This document shows positions 37,438 to 46,280 of a stretch of DNA of 64,000 nucleotides, piece after piece. Position 1 is the stretch's first letter. Every line of letters starts with the position of its first letter. The position numbers were made by a program, and so were the translations under genes. The notes beneath the pieces were generated by a model that saw only the letters and a list, made by a program, of their open reading frames with translations, did no database searches and was not told the DNA's origin. This stretch comes from Candidatus Streptomyces philanthi (lineage in GTDB: Bacteria; Actinomycetota; Actinomycetes; Streptomycetales; Streptomycetaceae): NCBI GenBank assembly GCA_018114805.1, contig CP073042.1:4154001-4218000 (forward strand). The letters are read 5' to 3'.

Positions 37438-38781
37438 GTGAACCACGTAACGCCCCGCGACCTTGAGCCCGAAGCCACCGTCGAAGCCGAGCTGCCCGGT
37501 GTCACCGCAGAGGCCGGGCTGCCCGCCGTGCTGCGCGCCGAACTGATCGCGCTCCGGCGGGACCTGCACATGCACCCCGAGCTGGGGAACCGCGAGTTCC
37601 GGACCACCGCGGCCATCAAGGCCAGACTGGAGCAGGCTGCCCTCGCGCCCCGCGTCCTGGCCACCGGCATCGGGCTCGTGTGCGACATCGACCCGGCGCG
37701 GCTGATCGACGACGGCGCGGCCGAGCGGGGCGAGGGGGACGCGCGCTCGGCGTACGGCGACGGGTACCCGGGCGACGGCGCGGGCGCGCGCCGGGACGAC
37801 GGCCGGCCCTTCCTCGTGCTGCGCGCCGACATCGACGCGCTGCCGATCCCGGACACCAAGACCGTCGCGTACCGCTCGACCGTGCCCGACCGGGCGCACG
37901 CCTGCGGGCACGACGTGCACACCACCGTGGTGCTCGGCGCTGGCCTCGTCCTGGCCGAGCTGGCCCGCGAGGGCAGGCTGCCGCACCCGGTGCGGCTGAT
38001 CTTCCAGCCGGCCGAGGAGGTGCTGCCCGGCGGGGCCGCAGACATCATCGAGGACGGCGTGCTGGACGGGGTGGGCCGAATCATCGCCGTGCACTGCGAC
38101 CCGCGGGTGGACGTCGGGCGGCTCGGGCTGCGCGTCGGGCCCATCACCTCGGCCTGCGACCGGGTGGAGATCGCCCTCGACGGCGCGGGCGGGCACACCG
38201 CCCGGCCGCACCTGACCACCGACATGGTCACCCCGCCGCCAAGGTCGCCACCGAGGTGCCCGCGGTGCTCAGCCGCCGCGTGGACACCCGCTCCGGGCTG
38301 GCGCTGACCTGGGGTCGTATCGCCTCGGGCCACGCCACCAACGTCATCCCGCAACACGCCGAGCTGTCCGGCACGGTGCCCTGCCTGGACCTGCCGGGCT
38401 GGCCGGTCGGCGCCGGACCTGGTGCACGCCGCGATCGAGGAGGTCGCCACGTTGCACCGGGCGAAGTTCGAGATCAACTACATCCGCGGGGTGCCGCCGG
38501 TCGTCAACGAGCCGGACGTGACCGAGCTGCTGCGGCGCGCGATGTCGGCCCGGCGCGGCGCGGACGCCGTCGAGGACACCGAGCAGAACCTAGGCGGCGA
38601 GGACTTCTCCTGATACCTGGAGCACGTTCCGGGCGCGATGGCCAGGCTCGGGGTGCGCCGCGTCGGCGACACCGCCCGTCGCGACCTGCACGCCGGGGAC
38701 TTCGACGTGGACGAGGAGGCCATCGATGTGGGGGTGGAGCTGTTCACGGCCGCCGCTTCGCTCGATCGCAACCTTCCGTAG
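37438..38781 (+). pseudogene. M20 family amidohydrolase, frameshifted and with internal TGA
   Basis: The start GTG 37438 leads into HMHPELGNREFRTTAAIKAR, LRADIDALPIPDTKT, DRAHACGHDVHTTVVLGA (metal ligands) and IFQPAEEVLPGGA. The lid domain begins GGHTARPHLTTDMV, where a shift near 38235 moves to VLSRRVDTRSGLALTWGRIA, and another near 38415 to LVHAAIEEVATLHRAKFE. The final metal site GGEDFS is followed by TGA at 38611-38613 where TGG (Trp) is expected, then YLEHVPGAMARLG to TAG 38781. It would deacylate an N-acyl amino acid or similar amide. Three lesions rule out a full product. Confidence 0.8.
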
Positions 38782-38858
38782 GGCCGCCGTAGACGGGATC
38801 GTCGCGGCAGGTTCGCGACGATCCGATAACGGCTTACTGACTCCCCTTTTCTGTGGTT

Positions 38859-38870
38859 CTACGCGCGTTA
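38859..38870. promoter_or_regulatory. Degenerate copy of the add/deoC palindrome upstream of BMP gene
   Basis: CTACGCGCGTTA matches CTACGCGCGTAG at 10 of 12 positions and lies 53 bp before the BMP start. TACGAT (38869-38874) overlaps it as a possible -10 element. It is weaker than the add and deoC sites. Confidence 0.45.
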
Positions 38871-38923
38871 CGATGCGGCGGAAATCAGCGCCACAGATGG
38901 CGCTTCGAGTGAAGGGGACCCTA

Positions 38924-39955
38924 GTGCGCCGGGCATCCAAGATCGCCGTCGCGGGCATCGCTACCGCGGCACTCGCCTTCTCCGCCACCGCGTGTGGCAG
39001 CAGTTCGGAAGAAGGGGACAAGGGCATCGGCCTGGCGTATGATGTCGGCGGCCGGGGCGACCACTCCTTCAACGACTCCGCGGCCGCGGGCTTCGACAAG
39101 GCGAAGAAGGACCTCAAGGTGGGCGGCAAGGAGATGACCGCCAAGAACACCGACACCGAGGCCGACCGCTACCAGAAGCTCGCCGACCTCGCCGAGGCCG
39201 GCTACAACCCGGTCATCGGCGTCGGTTACGCCTACACCCCCTCGCTCGCCAAGGCGGCCAAGAAGTACAAGGACACCGACTTCGCCATCGTCGACTCGGT
39301 GGTCGAGGCCAAGAACGTGGCCAGCCTGGTCTCCGCCGAGCAGGAGGGCTCCTACCTGGCCGGCGTCGCCGCCGCGCTGAAGAGCAAGTGCGGCAAGGTC
39401 GGCTTCATCGGCGGCACCAACAGCGCGCTGATCAAGAAGTTCGCCGCGGGGTACGTGCAGGGCGTCAAGGAGACTAACCCGAAGGCGACGGTGGACGTCC
39501 AGTGGGTCACCCCGGGCAGCACCGACGGCTTCGGTTTGCCCGACCGCGGTAAGGACATGGCCGAGGGCATGCTCGACAAGAACATCGACGTTATCTACTC
39601 GGCGGCCGGCGGCTCGGGCTCCGGCGCCATCGAGGCCACCGCCAAGAAGAAGGGCGCCTGGTCGATCGGCGTCGACGGCGACCAGTACTACGAGAAGGGC
39701 CTGGCCGACTACAAGAACTCCATCCTCACCTCGGTGGTGAAGAACGTGGACGGCTCCGTCTACGACTTCATCGTCAGCGTCCTGAAGGACAAGAAGGCGA
39801 TGACCGGCGTTCAGACGTACGACCTCAAGCAGGGTGGTGGCGTCTCCCTCTCGTACTCCGGCGGCTTCCTCGACGACATCAAGCCGAAGATCGAAGAGGC
39901 CAAGAAGAAGATCATCGCGGGCGACATCAAGGTGAAGTCCACCTACGCGGGCTGA
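38924..39955 (+). CDS. BMP family nucleoside-binding lipoprotein
   Basis: 343 residues. GTG 38924 has AAGGGGA upstream; the signal VAGIATAALAFSATAC gives a lipid-modified Cys. The periplasmic-binding fold of the Bmp/PnrA family follows: GLAYDVGGRGDHSFNDSAA, YNPVIGVGYAYTPSLAKAA, DFAIVDSVVEAKNVASLVSA and GSGSGAIEATAKKKGAWSIG, with VDGDQYYEKG. PnrA-type proteins bind purine or broad nucleosides. It heads the operon continuing to ABC ATPase, two permeases, cdd and deoA, which supports nucleoside uptake. Confidence 0.9.
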   Translation: MRRASKIAVAGIATAALAFSATACGSSSEEGDKGIGLAYDVGGRGDHSFNDSAAAGFDKAKKDLKVGGKEMTAKNTDTEADRYQKLADLAEAGYNPVIGVGYAYTPSLAKAAKKYKDTDFAIVDSVVEAKNVASLVSAEQEGSYLAGVAAALKSKCGKVGFIGGTNSALIKKFAAGYVQGVKETNPKATVDVQWVTPGSTDGFGLPDRGKDMAEGMLDKNIDVIYSAAGGSGSGAIEATAKKKGAWSIGVDGDQYYEKGLADYKNSILTSVVKNVDGSVYDFIVSVLKDKKAMTGVQTYDLKQGGGVSLSYSGGFLDDIKPKIEEAKKKIIAGDIKVKSTYAG

Positions 39956-39985
39956 CCCGCACCCAGGCCGCGAGGCCGTTGCACC

Positions 39986-40027
39986 GGGCCTGGAGGAAGC
40001 CGCTTCGCCGCTGCTTTCTCCAGGCCC
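39986..40027. terminator. Hairpin between BMP gene and ABC ATPase gene
   Basis: Arms GGGCCTGGAGGAAGC (39986-40000) and GCTTTCTCCAGGCCC (40013-40027) pair with one mismatch. It could partly terminate transcription, giving more binding protein than transporter. Confidence 0.65.
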
Positions 40028-40058
40028 TTCCCGCCGCTGCTTTCTCCAGGCCCTTCCC
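40007..40058. repeat. 26-bp perfect tandem duplication
   Basis: Copies at 40007-40032 and 40033-40058 are identical. Each contains the second arm of the preceding hairpin, so the RNA could fold with either copy. Confidence 0.88.
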
Positions 40059-40117
40059 CTGGGGCGCGGCCTCCCGCTCCCCGCGGGCCCGCCACCACCC
40101 CACCCTCTGGAGTCGCC

Positions 40118-41719
40118 ATCAAAGCCGCCAGCGCCCCAACGGGCGAGCCACCCGCCGGCGAGGAACATCCCTACGCCGTAGAACTCCGCGGAATCACCAA
40201 GCGGTTCCCCGGCGTCGTCGCCAACCACGACATCGACATCTCGGTCCGCCGCGGCACCGTGCACGCCCTCGTCGGCGAGAACGGCGCGGGCAAGTCGACC
40301 CTGATGAAGATCCTCTACGGGATGCAGCGGCCCGACGAGGGCACCATCGCCCTCCACGGCGAAGAGGTCGAACTGCACTCTCCGGCCGACGCCATCGCGC
40401 GCCGGGTGGGCATGGTGCACCAGCACTTCATGCTCGCCGACTACCTGACCGTCCTGGAGAACATCGTCCTCGGCGCCGAGAGGCTGCACGGCATCGGGGC
40501 CAGGGCGCGCGCCAGGGTGCGCGAGATCTCCGAGGCGTACGGACTCGGCGTGCGGCCGGACGCGCTGGTGGAGGACCTGGGCGTCGCCGACCGACAGCGG
40601 GTGGAGATCCTCAAGGTGCTCTACCGCGGCGCCCGCGTCCTCATCCTGGACGAGCCGACCGCGGTGCTGGCGCCGCAGGAGGTCGACGCGCTCTTCGACA
40701 ACCTGCGCGAGCTGACCGCCGAGGGCCTGACCGTCATCTTCATCTCGCACAAGCTGGGCGAGGTGCTCTCGGTCGCCGACGACATCACCGTCATCCGGCG
40801 CGGCACCACCGTCGCCTCCGTCGAGCCGAGCCGGACCACGGCCAAGCGGCTCGCGGAGCTGATGGTCGGCAGCGAGCTGCCCTCGCCGCAGACCTGCCAG
40901 TCGACCGTCACCGACGTGGAGTTGCTGCGCGTCGCCGACCTGCGGCTGAGCGTCGTCGACGCGGACGGCGTGAGCCGCCCCGTCCTCGACGACATCGACC
41001 TCACCATCCGCAAGGGCGAGGTCCTCGGCATCGCCGGCGTCGAGGGCAACGGGCAGGCCGAACTCGTCGAGGCCATCATGGGCATGCGCGACCCCGACGG
41101 CGGCACCATCACGCTGGACGTGCGGGACATCTCGCACGCCCCCACCCGCGCCCGCCGCGAGGGCGGCATCGGCTACATCCCCGAGGACCGGCACCGGCAC
41201 GCGCTGCTGCTGGAGGCCCCGCTGTGGGAGAACCGCATCCTCGGGCACGTCACCGAGGCGCCCAACAGCCGGGGCTGGCTCCTGGACCCGAAGGCCGCGC
41301 GCCGGGACACCGAGCGCATCGTCGCCGAGTACGACGTTCGCACCCCCGGCATCGAGGTGACGGCCGCCTCGCTGTCCGGCGGCAACCAGCAGAAGCTCAT
41401 CGTCGGCCGGGAGATGAGCCACCTGCCCAAGCTGCTCATCGCCGCCCACCCCACGCGCGGCGTGGACGTCGGCGCGCAGGCCCAGATCTGGGACCAGATC
41501 CGCGCCGCCCGCGGCGAGGGCCTCGCGGTGCTGCTGATCTCGGCCGACCTGGACGAGCTGATCGGCCTGTCCGACACGCTGCGGGTGATGTACCGAGGCC
41601 GGCTGGTGGCCGATGCCGACCCCGCCTCGATCACCCCCGAGGAACTGGGTTCGGCGATGACCGGCGCGGCCAGCGGCCACCTGGAGCACCCCACCGACGG
41701 GCCGGGAGAGGGCCGATGA
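40118..41719 (+). CDS. BMP-linked ABC transporter ATP-binding protein, apparent ATC start
   Basis: About 533 residues with two nucleotide-binding domains, as in the sugar/nucleoside importer class. Domain 1 has GENGAGKST, a signature in LGVADRQRVEILK and ILDEPTAVLAP; domain 2 has GVEGNGQAELVEA, LSGGNQQKLIVGREM and LIAAHPTRGVDVGA. In this class the second site is commonly degenerate. The conserved N-terminus ELRGITKRFPGVVANHDIDI has no ATG, GTG or TTG before it; the only codon with a ribosome binding site (GGAG, five bases) is ATC at 40118, probably an altered ATG. GTG 40259 would remove 47 residues including the first strand. It overlaps the permease start by ATGA. Confidence 0.85.
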   Translation: MKAASAPTGEPPAGEEHPYAVELRGITKRFPGVVANHDIDISVRRGTVHALVGENGAGKSTLMKILYGMQRPDEGTIALHGEEVELHSPADAIARRVGMVHQHFMLADYLTVLENIVLGAERLHGIGARARARVREISEAYGLGVRPDALVEDLGVADRQRVEILKVLYRGARVLILDEPTAVLAPQEVDALFDNLRELTAEGLTVIFISHKLGEVLSVADDITVIRRGTTVASVEPSRTTAKRLAELMVGSELPSPQTCQSTVTDVELLRVADLRLSVVDADGVSRPVLDDIDLTIRKGEVLGIAGVEGNGQAELVEAIMGMRDPDGGTITLDVRDISHAPTRARREGGIGYIPEDRHRHALLLEAPLWENRILGHVTEAPNSRGWLLDPKAARRDTERIVAEYDVRTPGIEVTAASLSGGNQQKLIVGREMSHLPKLLIAAHPTRGVDVGAQAQIWDQIRAARGEGLAVLLISADLDELIGLSDTLRVMYRGRLVADADPASITPEELGSAMTGAASGHLEHPTDGPGEGR

Positions 41720-42834
41720 AGAAGTTCGACAAGGAGCGGGTGCTGCTGGCGATCGCCGCGCCCGCCCTCGCCCTGGTCGCCGCGTTCACGGTGACCGCCC
41801 TGGTGCTGCTCGCCACGGGCAAGGAGCCGTTAAACGCCTTCGGCGTGATGTTCGAGTACGGCAGCAAGGCCGACAGCCAGGTCTACATCCTCAACAAGGC
41901 CACCACGTACTACCTGGCCGGCCTCGCCGTCGCCATCGGCTTCCGGATGAACCTGTTCAACATCGGCGTGGACGGCCAGTACCGGCTCTCCGCGTTCATC
42001 GCGGCAGCCGCCGGCGGCGCGATGAACCTGCCGGGCCTGGTGCAGATCCCGCTGATCATCCTGGTGGCGATGCTGGTCGGCGCCATGTGGGCCTCGATCA
42101 CCGGGCTGCTCAAGGTCTACCGCGGCGTCAGCGAGGTGATCAGCACCATCATGCTGAACTCGCTGGCCACCGCCCTGATCAGCTACCTGCTCGTGGACGG
42201 CCGGCTCGGCGTGCTCGACTCCGACACCAACATCGTCTCGACCGAGCCGCTGCCCGAGTCCAGCCACTTCTTCACCATTCCGACCTGCGGCGACCTCGAC
42301 CCGATCTGGGGCTTCCTGGTGGTGGCCGTGCTCGCCGGGTGCGCGTTCTGGTTCGTCCTCGGCCGCACCCGGTTCGGTTTCGACCTGCGCTCGGTGGGCC
42401 GCTCCGAGCCCGCGGCGCAGGCCAGCGGCGTGGGCGTCAAGCGCATGATCGTCACCAGTATGGTGCTCTCCGGCGCGATGGCGGGCCTGGTCGGCATGCC
42501 GACCGTGCTCAACGACACGCACCAGTTCACCGCCGACTTCCCGCTCGGCGTCGGCTTCACCGGCATCGCCGTGGCCCTCCTCGGCCGCAACCACCCGGTC
42601 GGCATCGCGCTGGGCGCGCTGCTGTGGGGCTTCCTGGAACGCGGCGCCAACCGGCTGGAGTTCGAGGGGTACGACAAGGAGATCGTCGGCGTGATGCAGG
42701 GCGTGATCGTGCTGTGCGTCGTCATCGCGTACGAACTGGTGCGCCGCTTCGGTATCAAGCGCCAGCAGCAGCGGGTGGGCGCCGAACTCGCCCAGCAGGC
42801 CGTCAATCTCACCAGGCGGGAGGTGGCCCAGTGA
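41716..42834 (+). CDS. BMP-linked ABC transporter permease 1
   Basis: 372 residues with about nine membrane helices, e.g. VLLAIAAPALALVAAFTVTA, IPLIILVAMLVGAMWASITG, and the coupling loop region DLRSVGRSEPAAQASGVGVK. It belongs to the BPD_transp_2 class that partners BMP-type nucleoside receptors. Its ATG overlaps the ATPase stop and its TGA overlaps the next permease start. A rare TTA leucine codon lies at 41830-41832 (residue 39); in Streptomyces TTA needs the bldA tRNA, so translation may be delayed in development. Confidence 0.92.
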   Translation: MKKFDKERVLLAIAAPALALVAAFTVTALVLLATGKEPLNAFGVMFEYGSKADSQVYILNKATTYYLAGLAVAIGFRMNLFNIGVDGQYRLSAFIAAAAGGAMNLPGLVQIPLIILVAMLVGAMWASITGLLKVYRGVSEVISTIMLNSLATALISYLLVDGRLGVLDSDTNIVSTEPLPESSHFFTIPTCGDLDPIWGFLVVAVLAGCAFWFVLGRTRFGFDLRSVGRSEPAAQASGVGVKRMIVTSMVLSGAMAGLVGMPTVLNDTHQFTADFPLGVGFTGIAVALLGRNHPVGIALGALLWGFLERGANRLEFEGYDKEIVGVMQGVIVLCVVIAYELVRRFGIKRQQQRVGAELAQQAVNLTRREVAQ

Positions 42835-44138
42835 GCGGCGCCCCGACTCTCACCAAGACCCCGAAGGGCCCGCCCGGCGCCTCCCGGACCGCCAGCGGAC
42901 GGCTGTCCTTCGCCAAGGTGCTGCTGATCATCGCGGGCGCCCTGATTACGCTGTCGGTGGTCCGCGAGATCATCGACCAGGTCGCCTCGGGCCAGACCCC
43001 CGCGTTCAACAACATCACCTCCTCCGGCCAGATCGCCGCCGGCCTGTCGATGGCCGTGCCCATCGGCCTCGCCGGCCTCGGCGGGCTGTGGGCCGAGCGG
43101 GCCGGTGTGGTCAACATTGGCCTTGAGGGCATGATGATCCTCGGCACGTTCTTCGGCGCCTGGGCCGGCTACCAGTGGGGCCCGTGCACCGGCGTGCTGG
43201 CCGGGGTGCTCGGCGGCGCGATCGGCGGCCTGGTGCACGCGGTGGCCACGGTCACCTTCGGCGTGGACCACATCATCTCCGGCGTGGCCATCAACATCCT
43301 GGCTCTGGGCGCCACGTCGTACCTGGCCAAGCGCTGGTTCGAGCCGCTGGCCGACGAGGGCGGCAGCCCCAAGCAGTCGCCGCAGGTCGACGACATCCAG
43401 CAGTTCACCGTGCCGGGGCTGGCCGACTGGCTGGCCGACCTGGAGAAGCACCACTGGTTCCTGGTCTCCGACGTGGCCGGCATCCTCGGCGGCCTGGTCA
43501 CCGACATCTCGGCGTTGACCGTGCTGGCCATCGCCCTGTTCGCCGGCACCTTCCTGGTGTTGTGGAAGACCTCGTTCGGGCTACGGCTGCGCTCCTGCGG
43601 CGAGAACCCGACCGCCGCCGAGTCGCTCGGCGTCAATGTCTACTTCTACAAGTACGCGGCGGTCGTCACCTCCGGCGCGCTGGCCGGCCTCGGCGGCGTC
43701 TTCCTCGCCCTGGTCCGCTCGCACATCTACAACGAGGGCCAGACCGGCGGCCGGGGCTACATCGGCCTGGCGGCCATGCTCTTCGGCAACTGGCGCCCCG
43801 GCGGCCTGGCCATGGGCGCGGGCCTGTTCGGCTACTCCGACGCGCTGCAACTGCGCAGCGGCGGCACCACCGTGCACGCCCTGATACTGCTCGTCGCGCT
43901 CGGCCTGCTGGCACTCGCCGTATGGCGACTGACCCGTCAGCACTACATCGCGGCGGGGCTGAGCGGCCTGGCCGCCGCGCTGCTGGTCCTCTGGTACGCG
44001 ATGACCGACTCCGTACCGAACGAGCTGGTCGGCGCCACGCCGTACATCGTCACCCTCCTGGTGATGGCCCTGGCGGCGCAACGGCTCCGCATGCCCAAGG
44101 CCAACAACAAGCCCTACCGAAGGGGACAGGGCGGATGA
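42831..44138 (+). CDS. BMP-linked ABC transporter permease 2
   Basis: 435 residues from a GTG that overlaps the previous stop (GTGA). Helices include VLLIIAGALITLSVVREI, SMAVPIGLAGLGGLWAERAG, VVNIGLEGMMILGTFFGAWA and the coupling loop LRLRSCGENPTAAESLGVNV. The last third carries extra helices (ALILLVALGLLALAVWRL, LSGLAAALLVLWYA), so it is longer than the usual 300-330 residues of this permease type. It forms the second half of the channel with permease 1. It overlaps cdd by ATGA. Confidence 0.92.
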   Translation: MSGAPTLTKTPKGPPGASRTASGRLSFAKVLLIIAGALITLSVVREIIDQVASGQTPAFNNITSSGQIAAGLSMAVPIGLAGLGGLWAERAGVVNIGLEGMMILGTFFGAWAGYQWGPCTGVLAGVLGGAIGGLVHAVATVTFGVDHIISGVAINILALGATSYLAKRWFEPLADEGGSPKQSPQVDDIQQFTVPGLADWLADLEKHHWFLVSDVAGILGGLVTDISALTVLAIALFAGTFLVLWKTSFGLRLRSCGENPTAAESLGVNVYFYKYAAVVTSGALAGLGGVFLALVRSHIYNEGQTGGRGYIGLAAMLFGNWRPGGLAMGAGLFGYSDALQLRSGGTTVHALILLVALGLLALAVWRLTRQHYIAAGLSGLAAALLVLWYAMTDSVPNELVGATPYIVTLLVMALAAQRLRMPKANNKPYRRGQGG

Positions 44139-44644
44139 CCGACGCCCCCGACACCCTCGCCCCGCTCCCCGAGAGCGCCTGGCAGGAGCTGCGGCAGTGG
44201 GCCCGGGAGGCGATGTCCCGGGCCTACGCCCCCTACTCCGGCTTCCCGGTCGGGGCCGCCGCCCTCGTGGACGACGGCCGCACCGTCAGCGGCTGCAACG
44301 TCGAGAACGCCGCCTACGGGGTGGCGCTGTGCGCCGAATGCGGCCTGGTCTCCGCGCTGTTCGCGAGCGGTGGCGGCCGGCTGACCGCGTTCACCTGCTG
44401 CGACCGCGAGGGCCGGGTCCTCATGCCGTGCGGTCGCTGCCGGCAGTTGCTGTGGGAACACGGCGGCCCGCGGCTCCGGATGGACACCGCCCGCGGCATC
44501 CGCCCGCTGGCCGAACTCCTCCCGGACGCCTTCGGCGCCGCCGACCTCGAACGCGCCGCCACCCCTGAGCGCGCCGCCCCCGGGCCCGGTGCCGATCCCG
44601 AGCCGGGCGCCGGTTCCGTGCCCGGCGCTGACCTCGAACGATAG
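44135..44644 (+). CDS. cdd: Cytidine deaminase
   Basis: 169 residues. The zinc site is formed by CAE in GVALCAECGLVSALF (Cys as first ligand, Glu as proton shuttle) and PCGRCRQLLWE. YAPYSGFPVGAAALVDDG and GCNVENAAYGV bind the nucleoside. It converts cytidine and deoxycytidine to uridine forms in the cytosol. The last 40 residues are Pro/Gly/Glu-rich and not part of the fold. ATGA overlap with the transporter gene links uptake to salvage. Confidence 0.93.
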   Translation: MTDAPDTLAPLPESAWQELRQWAREAMSRAYAPYSGFPVGAAALVDDGRTVSGCNVENAAYGVALCAECGLVSALFASGGGRLTAFTCCDREGRVLMPCGRCRQLLWEHGGPRLRMDTARGIRPLAELLPDAFGAADLERAATPERAAPGPGADPEPGAGSVPGADLER

Positions 44645-44794
44645 AACCGCCCCGGACGTTGTACGGGCCAGTGGCCGTGCCACCTGTCCCGTCATCGACG
44701 GCCCGGGGCGGCCGCCTGCCCCGACCGCGCGGCGGCCGGGGCGCGCACACCCCGCGCGCCCCGCGCCACCCCGCCCAGAAAGGCCCGCACGCCC

Positions 44795-46072
44795 ATGGAC
44801 GCCATCTCCGTCATCCGTGCCAAGCGCGACGGCCACCGCCTCACCGACGCCCAGATCGACTGGGTCATCGACGCGTACACCCGCGGCGAGGTCGCCCACG
44901 AGCAGATGGCCGCGCTGGCCATGGCGATCTACTTGAACGGCATGAACCGCGCCGAGATCGCCCGCTGGACCGCTGCCATCATCGCCTCGGGCGAGCGGAT
45001 GGACTTCTCCTCGCTGCCCCGGATGACCACCGACAAGCACTCGACCGGCGGTGTCGGCGACAAGATTACGTTGCCGCTCGCCCCGCTCGTCGCCGCCTGC
45101 GGTGCCGCCGTCCCGCAGCTCTCGGGCCGCGGCCTCGGCCACACCGGCGGCACCCTGGACAAGCTGGAGTCCATCCCCGGCTGGCGGGCCGCGCTCAGCA
45201 ACGATGAGATGCTCGGCGTGCTGGCCGACGTCGGCTCCGTTATCTGCGCCGCCGGCGACGGCCTGGCCCCCGCCGACAAGAAGCTGTACGCGCTGCGCGA
45301 CGTCACCGGGACCGTCGAGTCTCTCCCCCTCATCGCGTCCTCGATCATATCGAAGAAGATCGCCGAGGGCACGGGTTCGCTGGTCCTGGACGTCAAGGTC
45401 GGCTCCGGCGCCTTCATGAAGGACATCGAGGAGGCCCGTGAGCTGGCCTCCACCATGGTCGGCCTCGGCACGGACCACGGGGTGCGCACGGTCGCGCTGC
45501 TGACCGACATGTCGACCCCGCTCGGGCTGACCGCGGGCAACGCCCTCGAAGTGCGCGAGTCGGTCGAGGTGCTGGCCGGCGGCGGCCCGGCCGACGTGGT
45601 CGAGCTGACCGTGGCACTGGCCCGCGAGATGCTGACGGCGGCAGGGCTGCCCGACGCCGACCCGGCGCGGGCGCTCGCCGACGGTTCGGCCATGGACCAC
45701 TGGCGCCGGATGATCCTCGCGCAGGGCGGCGACCCGGACGCGGAGTTGCCCGTCGCCCGCGAGCAGCACGTGGTCAACGCCTCCGTCGACGGCGTGCTCA
45801 CCACCCTGGACGCCTACGCCGTCGGCGTCGCCGCCTGGCGGCTCGGCGCCGGCCGCGCCCGCCGCGACGACCCGGTCCAGGCGGGCGCCGGCATCGAACT
45901 GCACGCTAAGCCGGGCGACCGCATCACCGCCGGTCAGCCGCTGCTGACCCTGCACACCGACACCCCGGAGAAGTTCGGCTACGCCCTTGAGGCCCTCAAC
46001 GGCGGCGTCCTCATCGCCCCGCCCGAGACGCGGTTCGAACCGCAGCCGGTGGTGCTGGACCGCATCGGGTAG
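44795..46072 (+). CDS. deoA: Thymidine phosphorylase
   Basis: 425 residues with the family signature SGRGLGHTGGTLDKLESIPG (about 109) and the phosphate/nucleoside segment MTTDKHSTGGVGDKIT. SLPLIASSIISKKIAEGTG and VDVK-type LVLDVKVGSGAFMK complete the site. It splits thymidine or deoxyuridine into base and deoxyribose 1-phosphate. It lies 150 bp after cdd on the same strand, probably in the same operon, and feeds the DeoC route encoded at 61.8 kb. Length is normal. Confidence 0.94.
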   Translation: MDAISVIRAKRDGHRLTDAQIDWVIDAYTRGEVAHEQMAALAMAIYLNGMNRAEIARWTAAIIASGERMDFSSLPRMTTDKHSTGGVGDKITLPLAPLVAACGAAVPQLSGRGLGHTGGTLDKLESIPGWRAALSNDEMLGVLADVGSVICAAGDGLAPADKKLYALRDVTGTVESLPLIASSIISKKIAEGTGSLVLDVKVGSGAFMKDIEEARELASTMVGLGTDHGVRTVALLTDMSTPLGLTAGNALEVRESVEVLAGGGPADVVELTVALAREMLTAAGLPDADPARALADGSAMDHWRRMILAQGGDPDAELPVAREQHVVNASVDGVLTTLDAYAVGVAAWRLGAGRARRDDPVQAGAGIELHAKPGDRITAGQPLLTLHTDTPEKFGYALEALNGGVLIAPPETRFEPQPVVLDRIG

Positions 46073-46280
46073 TGCGCGGACGCCGCTGCGGGCGGTGGCG
46101 CGTGGGGCATTGGCTTGGGCGGGGCGTGGGCGGATCGCTCCGGGGCGTGCGGGTTCGGAATGCGCTCACACGTTCGAGTGGCGCGGGGCGGCGAACCGGC
46201 TCGGGAGCCACGGATCGTGCTGGGATGGATGACGTGACCGCAGGGGTGCCGCAGGGGGCAGTGCCCGGGGAGGCGGCGTC

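Noticed and set aside
38921-41689. A 922-codon open frame antisense to the BMP and ABC ATPase genes
   Set aside because: It mirrors the high-GC third positions of the real plus-strand genes, has a Gly/Ala/Arg/Asp composition without any domain, and overlaps two well-supported genes.
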